Positions 8,592-15,989 of a DNA stretch of 44,301 nucleotides are shown in pieces. This DNA is from Acidobacteriota bacterium (GTDB taxonomy: Bacteria > Acidobacteriota > Blastocatellia > Pyrinomonadales > Pyrinomonadaceae): positions 1 to 44,301 of the forward strand of contig JAEZIT010000059.1 in assembly GCA_023436495.1 (NCBI GenBank), read 5' to 3'. The first letter of the stretch is position 1, and each line of letters opens with the position of its first letter. The position numbers and the translations under genes were made by a program. The notes beneath the pieces are model-generated. The model did not search any database. It saw only the letters and a list, made by a program, of their open reading frames with translations, and was not told where the DNA came from.

Positions 8592-9786
8592 CAGTACGAA
8601 AAAACGGATACTGATCTTCTGCGACTACTACCTCCCGAGCGTGAAAAGCGGCGGCGGCATGTGGACGGTCGCTAATCTAGTCGATCATTTCCGTGACCGC
8701 TACGATTTCTTCATTATTAACAAAAATCATGATATCGGTTCGGAGAACGAGCCTTATCCGAATGTTCGCACCAATGAATGGAACAGCGTTAGCGGCGCCG
8801 AAGTTTTCTATGCTGACAACGCGACAATGACAACAGGCTTCGTAGCGTCTGTCGTTAAGGAAGTGGGTCCCAACCTCGTGGTACTGAACAGCGGCCTCAG
8901 CCGCACGTGCCGCCGCTTCCTTTGGGCCCGGCAAAAAGGCAGGATTTCGCGTTCGATTCCCGTCATGCTGTTCGCGACGGGTGAATGGTCGCGTGCCGCG
9001 CTCTCGCTTAAACCGCTAAAGAAACAGCTTTTCCTGGCGTACGCAAAACTGACCGGCCTTTATCGCGGCGTCATTTGGAAGGCGTCGTTCGAAACGGAAG
9101 CAGATGAGGTTCGTGACGCCATCGGCCCCAATGCCCGAATTGCCATTGCTCCCGACCTTTCACCAAAAGTGATACTGCCGGATTTCGACCCCGCCAAAAA
9201 ACCGCCAAAGTCCGCGGGAGCCGTAAAACTCGTTTTCCTGTCGCGAATTGTCCCCAAGAAAAATCTCGGATTTCTTCTGGAAAGATTGAGCGAGATCCGG
9301 TCAGGAAACGTTGAGCTTCACATTGTCGGCCCTGTCGGTGAACAAGCTTATTGGACTGACTGCCAAGATGCGATTCGGTCGCTGCCGCAGAATGTTTCCG
9401 TTCGCATCACGGGAGCAGTTGAAAATGCCGCGGCTCTATCGATCCTGCTCGACGCCCATTTTTTCGTGCTTTCCACTGTCAGTGAGAACTTCGGCTACGT
9501 CTTTCTCGAAGCTCTTGCCGCGGGCAGCCCTTTGATTATCAGCGATAGGACCGTCTGGGAAGACATCGAGGAAAAGGCTGTTGGCTGGCGGATTCCTCTC
9601 GAAGATCCTCAAACATGGCGCCGACGGCTCGAAGAAGCGATCGCAATGGACGCTGCCGAATATAGCGAAATGTCCGCACGTGCACGCCAATATGCTCTCG
9701 ATTGGTTGGCCAAGCCGGATACTGAGATCGCGGTAGAAAAGGTGCTGCTCTCTGCAATGAACGAGGAGGGCGCACACGCAGGATGA
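8581..9786 (+). CDS. GT4-family glycosyltransferase
   Basis: A 401-aa GT-B fold protein. The C-terminal Rossmann half opens with FLSRIVPKKNLGFLLERL near residue 219, the usual GT4 site for donor phosphate binding. It also carries the family's E-x7-E region as ENFGYVFLEALAAGSP near 302-317. The first half has the N-terminal glycine-rich acceptor loop KSGGGMW near residues 21-27. The gene overlaps the 2-epimerase by 11 bases and the next glycosyltransferase by 4, so all three are likely co-translated. It would add one sugar to the lipid-linked repeat unit; donor and linkage cannot be deduced. Confidence 0.88.
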   Translation: MSRSSTKKRILIFCDYYLPSVKSGGGMWTVANLVDHFRDRYDFFIINKNHDIGSENEPYPNVRTNEWNSVSGAEVFYADNATMTTGFVASVVKEVGPNLVVLNSGLSRTCRRFLWARQKGRISRSIPVMLFATGEWSRAALSLKPLKKQLFLAYAKLTGLYRGVIWKASFETEADEVRDAIGPNARIAIAPDLSPKVILPDFDPAKKPPKSAGAVKLVFLSRIVPKKNLGFLLERLSEIRSGNVELHIVGPVGEQAYWTDCQDAIRSLPQNVSVRITGAVENAAALSILLDAHFFVLSTVSENFGYVFLEALAAGSPLIISDRTVWEDIEEKAVGWRIPLEDPQTWRRRLEEAIAMDAAEYSEMSARARQYALDWLAKPDTEIAVEKVLLSAMNEEGAHAG

Positions 9787-11006
9787 CCACGGGATCCGAA
9801 AAACAGCGGCTTTGGGTCATGTCCGAGGTCTATTATCCGGAAGAGACCTCGACCGGATACTATCTGACCAAGATCGCCGAAGGCCTCTCGGACGATTTCG
9901 ACGTTAAGGTCCTTTGCGGCCAGCCCAATTATTCGGCGCGGGGCAACCGCGCTCCGGATCACGAATTTCACAACGGCGTCGAGATCTTTCGGGCCTGGGG
10001 CACGACCCTTGACAAAAATGTCATCGTGTATCGGCTGATCAATATGTTCACGATCAGCCTTTCGGTCTTTCTAAAGGCTCTGGCCAAGATAAAGCAAGGT
10101 GACAAGGTGCTCGTCGTTACAAACCCGCCGACGCTGCCGTTCATTGCCGCTGTGGCATCCCTCATAAGAGGCGGATCATATACGCTCCTTATCCATGATA
10201 ATTACCCTGAAATTCTGATCGCAGCAGGGAAGGCGTCGGAGGGCTCTCTCTTCGTCCGCTTTGCAAGTATCTGTAACCGTTGGCTTTACAAACACGCGGC
10301 AAAGATAATCGTGGTCGGCCGGGATATGGAAAAGCTGATCGCGAAAAAGACCGCGGGCCTCGATATCCCGATCGCGGTTATCCCCAATTGGGCGGAGCTC
10401 GATGCCGTGTCACCGTCTGACCGAACCGCAAACGGGATGTTGAAAGAATTGGGACTTCAAGATAAATTTGTATTCCTGTATGCCGGAAATATGGGTTACC
10501 CGAATGACGTCGAGAGCATCGTAGGGTGTGCAGACTTGCTTAGGGATAATGACTCGGCGCACTTTATTTTTCTGGGTGCAGGAGCAAAGCGTAATTGGAT
10601 CGTTAACGAGGTAAATCGGCTTGAATTGTCGAATGTTACGGTCCTTGATCCGCGTCCGCGTTCGGAGCAGCAGGTGTTCCTGAACGCCTGCGATGTTTCG
10701 TTCGTTTCGCTCGTGTCGAAAATGCGGGGCGTTTCCATGCCGAGCCGTACTTATAATATCCTCGCGGTTGGAAAGCCTGTGTTGGCTATCGTCGAAGAAG
10801 ACTCCGAAACCGCATTTGTCGTCGAAGAAGAGAACATAGGTTGGGTGGTACCGCCGGGCAATGCGAAAGCCCTGGCCGATACCGTTTTGAGAATATATGA
10901 CGAACGGGAAACCCTGGCCGAACGAGGCAGAAGAGCCCGCACCGCCGCGCTTGCGAAATATTCGGCCGAGGCCGCTATTGAGAACTATTCTCGTGAATTG
11001 CGTTAA
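9783..11006 (+). CDS. GT4-family glycosyltransferase, WbuB-like
   Basis: A 407-aa glycosyltransferase whose N terminus reads SEVYYPEETSTGYYLTKIAEGL, broken here only by family-typical variation. The features are a DFDVKVLCGQPNY stretch, a hydrophobic region near 105-135 and the donor-site sequence FLYAGNMGYPNDVESI near 231. This pattern is that of WbuB-type enzymes, which transfer N-acetyl-6-deoxyhexosamines such as L-FucNAc. That agrees with the sugar-nucleotide trio upstream. The start overlaps the previous gene by 4 bases (ATGA). Transfer of the locus's own 6-deoxy-amino sugar is a reasonable inference, not something the sequence proves. Confidence 0.86.
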   Translation: MTTGSEKQRLWVMSEVYYPEETSTGYYLTKIAEGLSDDFDVKVLCGQPNYSARGNRAPDHEFHNGVEIFRAWGTTLDKNVIVYRLINMFTISLSVFLKALAKIKQGDKVLVVTNPPTLPFIAAVASLIRGGSYTLLIHDNYPEILIAAGKASEGSLFVRFASICNRWLYKHAAKIIVVGRDMEKLIAKKTAGLDIPIAVIPNWAELDAVSPSDRTANGMLKELGLQDKFVFLYAGNMGYPNDVESIVGCADLLRDNDSAHFIFLGAGAKRNWIVNEVNRLELSNVTVLDPRPRSEQQVFLNACDVSFVSLVSKMRGVSMPSRTYNILAVGKPVLAIVEEDSETAFVVEEENIGWVVPPGNAKALADTVLRIYDERETLAERGRRARTAALAKYSAEAAIENYSRELR

Positions 11007-11016
11007 AGACTGAAAA

Positions 11017-12042
11017 GTGATCGAATTCCTGACATTCGGAACCGCATTTCTTGCCGCCTATCTCGGCATATTCCTCTTCCGCGCCTGGAGCACGCATCGC
11101 GGCCTTTTCGACATCCCGAACGAACGCAGTTCGCATGACGAACCCACACCTCGGGGCGGCGGGCTTGTCATCGTGCTTATCTGTCTAATTGCCTACGCCA
11201 TTCTGGGTTGGTTCTATCCGTCAGCGTTTTCATGGAGTTATTTCGTATCGGCGCTTATGATCGGCCTAGTAAGCTGGCTCGATGACATTTATACGGTTTC
11301 GTTCTACATTCGTCTTGCTGTCCACTCGCTTGCCGCGGCATTGATGATCACGGAATTGGGTTATTGGCAAACCATCTATATCCCGCTTCTAGGTGAACAT
11401 CTCAGCCTTGGCTACGCGGGCGCAGCGCTTACTTTTGCCTGGATCGTCTGGATGGTCAACGCCTATAATTTCATGGACGGCATTGACGGCATTGCCGGCG
11501 TGCAGGCCGTTTTGGCAAGCTGCGGATGGATGCTGTTCTGCTTTATCCTCGGAGTTCCATCTACGTTCATTTTTTGCGGCGTTATCTTATTCGCATCCGC
11601 CGGTTTTCTGATGCACAACTGGCATCCGGCTACAGTGTTTATGGGCGACGTCGGCAGTGCATTCCTTGGATTCACATTCGCCGTGATACCGCTTTTGATA
11701 CAGGCCCAGGTTGCTGCCGAGCTTAGCTTTTTGCCCGTCGTCGCTGCAATGTTCGTGTGGCTTTTCCTGTTCGACACGGTACTGACATTTGCGCGACGGC
11801 TCCTAAAGGGAAAGAAGGTCTGGCACCCGCATCGCGAACACCTATATCAGCGGCTGGTGATTTCCGGGCTTCGGCATGATCTTGTCACGGGATTTTATGG
11901 CTTGCTGACGGCAATAATTATTTTTTCCGTCGTCTATGCAATTAGTAACAGTGGAATTTTGGAGCCATTGCTCCTTTTGATTATTGGATTTTTGACAGCA
12001 GTTCTGATCACGCTCGCGTTCGTTCGCAGGGCACTGACCTAA
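11017..12042 (+). CDS. Polyprenyl-phosphate sugar-1-phosphate transferase (WecA/WbpL/MraY family)
   Basis: A 341-aa integral membrane protein with about ten membrane segments and the cytoplasmic motifs of the PNPT family. These are DIPNERSSHDEPTPRGGG near residues 32-49, WLDDIYTV near 87-94, NFMDGIDGIAG near 149-159, FMGDVGS near 209-215 and HPHREHLYQ near 270-278. The family moves a sugar-1-phosphate from its UDP donor to undecaprenyl phosphate, the first committed step of repeat-unit assembly. The N-terminal DIPNERSSH motif is typical of WbpL-like rather than MraY enzymes. The start codon is GTG. It closes the run of polysaccharide genes and is followed two bases later by the HprK-like gene. 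Confidence 0.9.
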   Translation: MIEFLTFGTAFLAAYLGIFLFRAWSTHRGLFDIPNERSSHDEPTPRGGGLVIVLICLIAYAILGWFYPSAFSWSYFVSALMIGLVSWLDDIYTVSFYIRLAVHSLAAALMITELGYWQTIYIPLLGEHLSLGYAGAALTFAWIVWMVNAYNFMDGIDGIAGVQAVLASCGWMLFCFILGVPSTFIFCGVILFASAGFLMHNWHPATVFMGDVGSAFLGFTFAVIPLLIQAQVAAELSFLPVVAAMFVWLFLFDTVLTFARRLLKGKKVWHPHREHLYQRLVISGLRHDLVTGFYGLLTAIIIFSVVYAISNSGILEPLLLLIIGFLTAVLITLAFVRRALT

Positions 12043-12044
12043 AA

Positions 12045-12893
12045 ATGGACGCACCACACGCCGCGAACGCGCAAACCTATCCAAAACTCGGCCATCGCTT
12101 CGTTTTCCGTTCGTACGGCGTCGTCGTCCGGCTCGAAAGCGATTCCGCCGAAACGCTGGACGATGCGGTACGTGCGTCTACAAAAGCATTGCTCGGCAAC
12201 ATCGAAACTCTTCCGCCCGATAGCCTTTCCGACCAGGTTTTCGGGTTCGTCAGGCATGATGACGGAACCGCGACACTTTACCGAAACGGCGAAGAGTTCA
12301 GCACCGGTGATTACGGCAGGGGGTTTTACTTTTTTTATGACGGCATCATACGAATTGCCGTCGGCCAATTTTCGCCTTTATTCGTCTTCGTTCATGCAGG
12401 CGTAGTCGGCAGGAACGGGAAGGCCGTCGTTATTCCCGGGAGCAGCTTTCGCGGAAAAACAACGCTGGTAAAGGCTCTTGTCGAGCTCGGCTGCGAATAT
12501 TATTCTGACGAATACGCGCTCATTGACGAATCCGGGCTGGTCCATCCGTTTGCTCGGGAATTGTCCATTCGCACCGATCCGCCGAATGTTCGCGAAGACC
12601 CAATGTCGGTCGAATCGTTCGGAGGCCGGATAGGTACCGAACCGATCCCGGTCGGCGCGGTTCTCGTGACCGAATATTCCGACGGGCCGTGCTGGGAACC
12701 GGCCTATTTATCGCCGGGAGAGGGTGTTATGGAACTAATTCCCCATACGCTATGTATGCAAACATACCCGGAACGCTCCTTGAACGTGCTAAAATTGGCG
12801 ATTTCAGGGGCACTATTAGCAAAAAGTTATCGCGGAGACGCGCAAAAGTGTGCTAGGATAATTTTGGATTTTATTGACAACACAACAGTTTAG
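12045..12893 (+). CDS. HprK-related kinase (HPr-rel-A type)
   Basis: A 282-aa protein with a HPr kinase-like nucleotide-binding core. FVHAGVVG at about 115-122 leads into the P-loop GSSFRGKTT at residues 132-140, followed by YYSDEYALID at 152-161, which carries the acidic residues typical of this fold. There is no HPr gene nearby, and relatives of this protein occur next to PqqD-like proteins and nucleotidyltransferases. A related kinase phosphorylates the peptide of the lasso peptide paeninodin. The target here is therefore more likely the peptide encoded by the next gene than a sugar-transport protein. That is inference. The start is 2 bases after the preceding stop, so it probably shares the polysaccharide operon's transcript. 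Confidence 0.82.
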   Translation: MDAPHAANAQTYPKLGHRFVFRSYGVVVRLESDSAETLDDAVRASTKALLGNIETLPPDSLSDQVFGFVRHDDGTATLYRNGEEFSTGDYGRGFYFFYDGIIRIAVGQFSPLFVFVHAGVVGRNGKAVVIPGSSFRGKTTLVKALVELGCEYYSDEYALIDESGLVHPFARELSIRTDPPNVREDPMSVESFGGRIGTEPIPVGAVLVTEYSDGPCWEPAYLSPGEGVMELIPHTLCMQTYPERSLNVLKLAISGALLAKSYRGDAQKCARIILDFIDNTTV

Positions 12894-12902
12894 CCCGATA
12901 AT
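12874..12902 (+). promoter_or_regulatory. Near-consensus sigma-70 promoter for the PqqD-like/Cys-rich gene
   Basis: TTGACA at 12874-12879 is a perfect -35 box. GATAAT at 12897-12902 matches the -10 consensus in five of six positions, and the spacer is exactly 17 bases. It overlaps the end of the HprK-like gene and lies about 40 bases before the next start. The local sequence is also richer in A and T than its surroundings. Confidence 0.75.
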
Positions 12903-12934
12903 ACTTAACATTGCATTCATTTGAATGATTTTTT

Positions 12935-12941
12935 GGAGGAG
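12935..12941 (+). promoter_or_regulatory. Strong ribosome-binding site that fixes the start at 12945
   Basis: GGAGGAG lies 3 bases before the ATG at 12945, with the GGAGG core 5 bases away. It is one of the best Shine-Dalgarno sites in the window and rules out the upstream in-frame TTG at 12921, which would place this site inside the coding region. Confidence 0.85.
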
Positions 12942-12944
12942 AAA

Positions 12945-13484
12945 ATGACCAACTCGCAATTCCCAACTGCCCGTAAAAATGGGCTGGTGGTGCAGGACAT
13001 GCCTGATGAAGTCCTGGTTTACGACCTCAACACAAATAAAGCCCATTGCCTCAATAATACCGCGGCGCTCGTTTGGAGATCGTGTGACGGCACGCGCTCG
13101 GCAGCGGAGATCGCGAAGTTCATCAACAGCGGCAAGGACGCCGGTGTGTCGGAAGACCTTGTCTGGCTGGCGATCGACCAGTTGAACGAGAACGCCCTGC
13201 TCGAAACCGAATTGGCGCCGAAGTTTGCCGGCGAATCGCGCCGCGAAGCCATCAAAAAGATCGGCCTCGCATCTATGGTCGCCCTGCCGATCATCGCATC
13301 GCTCGTCGCTCCGCAGAACGCCATGGCAGCAAGCTCGTGCCGGTGTACAACTAATGCCGATTGCACTACCCCGCCACGGCCGGCAGGCGAATGTCCATCA
13401 ACTAGCTGTAATAGTAACAGTCTATGCGCTGGAACCCCTCTTACAGAGAAGAAAGATGCGAAGTCCGCAATTATTAGCAAGTAA
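12945..13484 (+). CDS. PqqD/RRE-like domain fused to internal Tat-like signal and six-cysteine tail; candidate RiPP-like precursor
   Basis: A 179-aa protein in three parts. Residues about 8-90 form a PqqD-like domain: VYDLNTNKAHCLNNTAALVW followed by a helical part ending DQLNENALLET. Residues 98-128 look like a twin-arginine signal: SRREAIKK, a hydrophobic run, then AMA before AAS, a good signal-peptidase site. The signal is internal, which is unusual. The last 51 residues hold six cysteines (132, 134, 140, 150, 155, 161), with a spacing that resembles small disulfide-rich exported peptides. PqqD-like domains bind leader peptides for modifying enzymes; here the binder and the likely cargo are one chain. 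Own promoter and strong RBS suggest higher expression than the flanking kinase and nucleotidyltransferase. Processing and modification are inferred, not shown. Confidence 0.8.
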   Translation: MTNSQFPTARKNGLVVQDMPDEVLVYDLNTNKAHCLNNTAALVWRSCDGTRSAAEIAKFINSGKDAGVSEDLVWLAIDQLNENALLETELAPKFAGESRREAIKKIGLASMVALPIIASLVAPQNAMAASSCRCTTNADCTTPPRPAGECPSTSCNSNSLCAGTPLTEKKDAKSAIISK

Positions 13485-13532
13485 GTACGGCAGAAAACAG
13501 AGATTCAAGAGAGTAGTGAAGAAACCCGTTCT

Positions 13533-14459
13533 TTGCTACTCTTTTCCTTTATGGACGCAGCTACTCAGGAAGGCCGCAGTGTCGTCGCCGACGAAAATCG
13601 TTGGAACGCGCTCCAGCATAAACTTCATGAACAGCAGCTTGTCGCCGTATTCGACCTTTTCCGGTCACATGACGTCGAACCTATCCTAATAAAGGGCTGG
13701 GCTGCCGCGCGTCTCTATCCGCCCGGGGTTTTTCGGCATATCGGCGATATCGACATTGCCGTAAGCGCTGCAGACCATCCAAAAGCGCTCCACGTTCTAC
13801 AAACCGAAGAAGGGAAGCAATACTTCGTCGATCTTCACCGCGAATTTCGCCGGCTTGATTCCGCGCCATGGGCCGACATAGCTGCACGTTCTCAGCTTAT
13901 CCCGCTCGACGGCACAACGATCCGCATCCCTTCACCTGAAGACCATCTCCGGCTGCTCTGCGCTCACTGGCTGGTGGACGGCGGCAGGCATAAGGAAAAG
14001 CTTGACGATATAAAATACGCGGTCGAGACGCGCCCGGCCGATTTTGTTTGGGACATATGCTTCAATGCGGGCGGTCCGGTCCGCCGAAACTGGGTCATAA
14101 CGGCGATCGGCGTCGCGCACCGTTATCGCGGCCTATCGATCGACGATCTGCCTTTCGCGGAAGAGGCTCGTCGCCTGCCCTCATGGATAGCCTCGGCGAT
14201 CGAAAAAGAATGGAAGGCCGGCGTTGAACTCGACCCGGTGCTAACTAAGCTTTCCCAAGGCACCGAACTGGTCCGCCAGTTAAGGCAGCGTTTCCCGCCC
14301 AACGCTATACGTTGTACCATTGAAATGATCAGGCCGTTCGGCGACCGCGCTCCTCGATCGCTGCAGGCGGCCGTTTTTGCCCGGCGCAGTCTGAATCTGC
14401 TTCGAAATCTGCCCGCGGCCGTCGTCGGCATTGTAAAGAATTATGTCAATGGAAACTAA
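13533..14459 (+). CDS. Nucleotidyltransferase family protein (NTP_transf_5-like)
   Basis: A 308-aa protein with the family pattern EPILIKGWAAARLYPPG near residues 49-65, followed by GDIDIAV near 72-78 with the two metal-binding Asp residues. Further on LRLLCAHWLVDGGR matches the helical region typical of the family. This would transfer a nucleotide to an unknown acceptor. The start is uncertain: TTG at 13533, or ATG at 13551 giving 302 aa; neither has a good ribosome-binding site. The frame is open without interruption back to the TAA that ends the PqqD-like gene, so both genes lie in one frame separated by a single stop. The trio with the HprK-like kinase and PqqD-like protein is the HPr-rel-A arrangement. 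Confidence 0.82.
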   Translation: MLLFSFMDAATQEGRSVVADENRWNALQHKLHEQQLVAVFDLFRSHDVEPILIKGWAAARLYPPGVFRHIGDIDIAVSAADHPKALHVLQTEEGKQYFVDLHREFRRLDSAPWADIAARSQLIPLDGTTIRIPSPEDHLRLLCAHWLVDGGRHKEKLDDIKYAVETRPADFVWDICFNAGGPVRRNWVITAIGVAHRYRGLSIDDLPFAEEARRLPSWIASAIEKEWKAGVELDPVLTKLSQGTELVRQLRQRFPPNAIRCTIEMIRPFGDRAPRSLQAAVFARRSLNLLRNLPAAVVGIVKNYVNGN

Positions 14460-15096
14460 TTCCACTGCTCTTCTCGCGATCGAATCCGCGATCGAGGGTG
14501 GCAGCATCGCTTTGTTCATCAACGGAGAACACCGCGAATCGATCGCCGGCACAGACGCCGTATCACGCGCCGAAGACCTTCTTTTCAACATTTCTCAGCT
14601 CCTCGGCCGTCACGGTCTCGAACCGGCGGACCTTACACGGCTAGTGGTATCCTCTGGTCCGGGCAGCTATACTGGGATCCGCATCGGCATTGCGACGGCT
14701 CTTGGGCTGAGAAAAGCTCTTGGGATCGATGCGGTCGGCGTCTCTGCCCTCGAAGCTTTGGCCACAGCGGCCGGCAGATCCGGCACCGTGATCGCCGCAG
14801 TTCCCGTCGGCCGGTCCGACGCCTGTATCCAGCGATTCGAGGTCTCCGCCGGCTCGCCCACCGCCGTTTCCGGGCCCGAAATGGTAGCAGTTTCGGCGAT
14901 TCCGGAATTGATCGTTGGGTCCGCCGGCGCTGCTTGGGTTATGCCATCGTCGCTTCTGGATCGGATCGAGGTCGCCGACACGAAAAACATTTCTGCCGTA
15001 AGCAGCGATCTCGCTTACCTGATCGGAATGCGGGCGGCCGCCGTTCCCGAAGCCGCCGCGATCGAACCGCTGTTTGTCGAGGCCCGGCAGCGATAG
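14443..15096 (+). CDS. tsaB: tRNA threonylcarbamoyladenosine biosynthesis protein TsaB
   Basis: A 217-aa ASKHA-fold protein. The N terminus reads TALLAIESAIEGGSIAL, and the family signature SSGPGSYTGIRIG is near residues 70-82. TsaB is the inactive partner that holds TsaD in the complex adding threonylcarbamoyl to A37 of ANN-reading tRNAs in the cytosol. The length is normal for the family. It overlaps the nucleotidyltransferase gene by 17 bases and is followed by rimI, the usual bacterial pairing. A second Met codon at 14449 is an equally possible start. Confidence 0.93.
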   Translation: MSMETNSTALLAIESAIEGGSIALFINGEHRESIAGTDAVSRAEDLLFNISQLLGRHGLEPADLTRLVVSSGPGSYTGIRIGIATALGLRKALGIDAVGVSALEALATAAGRSGTVIAAVPVGRSDACIQRFEVSAGSPTAVSGPEMVAVSAIPELIVGSAGAAWVMPSSLLDRIEVADTKNISAVSSDLAYLIGMRAAAVPEAAAIEPLFVEARQR

Positions 15097-15106
15097 TACC
15101 GCCTCT

Positions 15107-15586
15107 ATGGCTATCCCAGAGATCTTGAACATTTCCACCCACCAAATTCCTGAGGTGGTCCGAATCGCCCACGAATGTGGGCTTGCCGAATGGCCTGAAT
15201 CCGAATATTTAGCCGAAGCGGAACGCGAAGATTCGATTTTCCTGGGCGTCACCAACGGAGAAGGGCTCGCAGGTTACATCGTCGGGCGGTTCGTGCCATC
15301 TGCCGCCAACGAAGGCCTCAATGCCGAGATCTTTAACATCGGCATCGCGCCCCGATTTCGCCGACGCGGATTTGCAGGCCTTCTGTTTGACCGATTTCTT
15401 GCTGAATGCAGGATTGCCCGCGTTGCCGAGATCTGGCTCGAGGTCCGCGAATCAAACGCCGGCGCGATCGCATTTTATGAAAATAAAGGGTTTGAACGCG
15501 TCTTCACGCGGCGCGATTATTACCGCGATCCGGTCGAAAATGCTGTTATTATGCGGGTTTCCGCCGGCCCCGTGAACAAATGTTAA
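15107..15586 (+). CDS. rimI: RimI-like GNAT N-acetyltransferase (ribosomal protein bS18 alanine acetyltransferase)
   Basis: A 159-aa GNAT protein when started at the ATG at 15107, 10 bases after tsaB. The frame also allows a TTG inside tsaB at 15074. The acetyl-CoA loop is RFRRRGFAGLLFDRFL near residues 82-97, and AIAFYENKGFERVFTRRDYY near 123-142 is the C-terminal pattern of RimI. RimI acetylates the N-terminal alanine of ribosomal protein S18. The position directly after tsaB is a strong contextual argument, although GNAT substrates are hard to tell from sequence. Confidence 0.87.
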   Translation: MAIPEILNISTHQIPEVVRIAHECGLAEWPESEYLAEAEREDSIFLGVTNGEGLAGYIVGRFVPSAANEGLNAEIFNIGIAPRFRRRGFAGLLFDRFLAECRIARVAEIWLEVRESNAGAIAFYENKGFERVFTRRDYYRDPVENAVIMRVSAGPVNKC

Positions 15587-15700
15587 ATGTTTCTTAAACT
15601 TGAAATGCGTAGCGAAAGTAAGTTACCATCAGATAGACCCATTGGAGAGGCGTCGCACTAAAATGGGCCTGAATCTTTGAAAAGTGAGGACAAGAACGTT

Positions 15701-15931
15701 ATGGACATGTCTATCCCTGATGCCGTCAGAGACGAACTAATGAAAGCAAATCCGGAATTCCGGGAACTGGTTCAGCAGCATCAAAGCTACGAGAGGAGAT
15801 TGGACGAACTGGCACATTTAACTTATCCGAACGACGACGAACAGCTCGAAGAAGCTACTTTGAAGAAGAAGAAGCTTAATGTTAAGGACGAGATCTACGC
15901 GATGATGCATGATTACTCTGTCGCACACTAG
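15701..15931 (+). CDS. DUF465/YdcH-type small coiled-coil protein
   Basis: A 76-aa highly charged helical protein. It has EFRELVQQHQSYERRLDEL followed by an acidic turn and LKKKKLNVKDEIYAMM, the two-helix hairpin pattern of the DUF465 (YdcH) family. The function of the family is unknown. I chose the ATG at 15701 because AGGA at 15687-15690 lies 10 bases upstream; a TTG at 15677 is in frame but has no such site. It is a lone gene with a terminator directly behind it. Confidence 0.8.
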   Translation: MDMSIPDAVRDELMKANPEFRELVQQHQSYERRLDELAHLTYPNDDEQLEEATLKKKKLNVKDEIYAMMHDYSVAH

Positions 15932-15962
15932 GGCATAACGAAACCAAAAGAATTTTATCAGG

Positions 15963-15989
15963 ACGGGCAGGGCATTAAGCTCTGCCCGT
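15963..15989. terminator. Hairpin terminator shared by two convergent genes
   Basis: ACGGGCAG at 15963-15970 pairs with CTGCCCGT at 15982-15989 around an 11-base loop, followed on the + strand by TTTCCTTTT. It lies between the DUF465 gene and the convergent beta-propeller gene and overlaps the stop codon of the latter, so it probably serves both directions. Confidence 0.75.
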
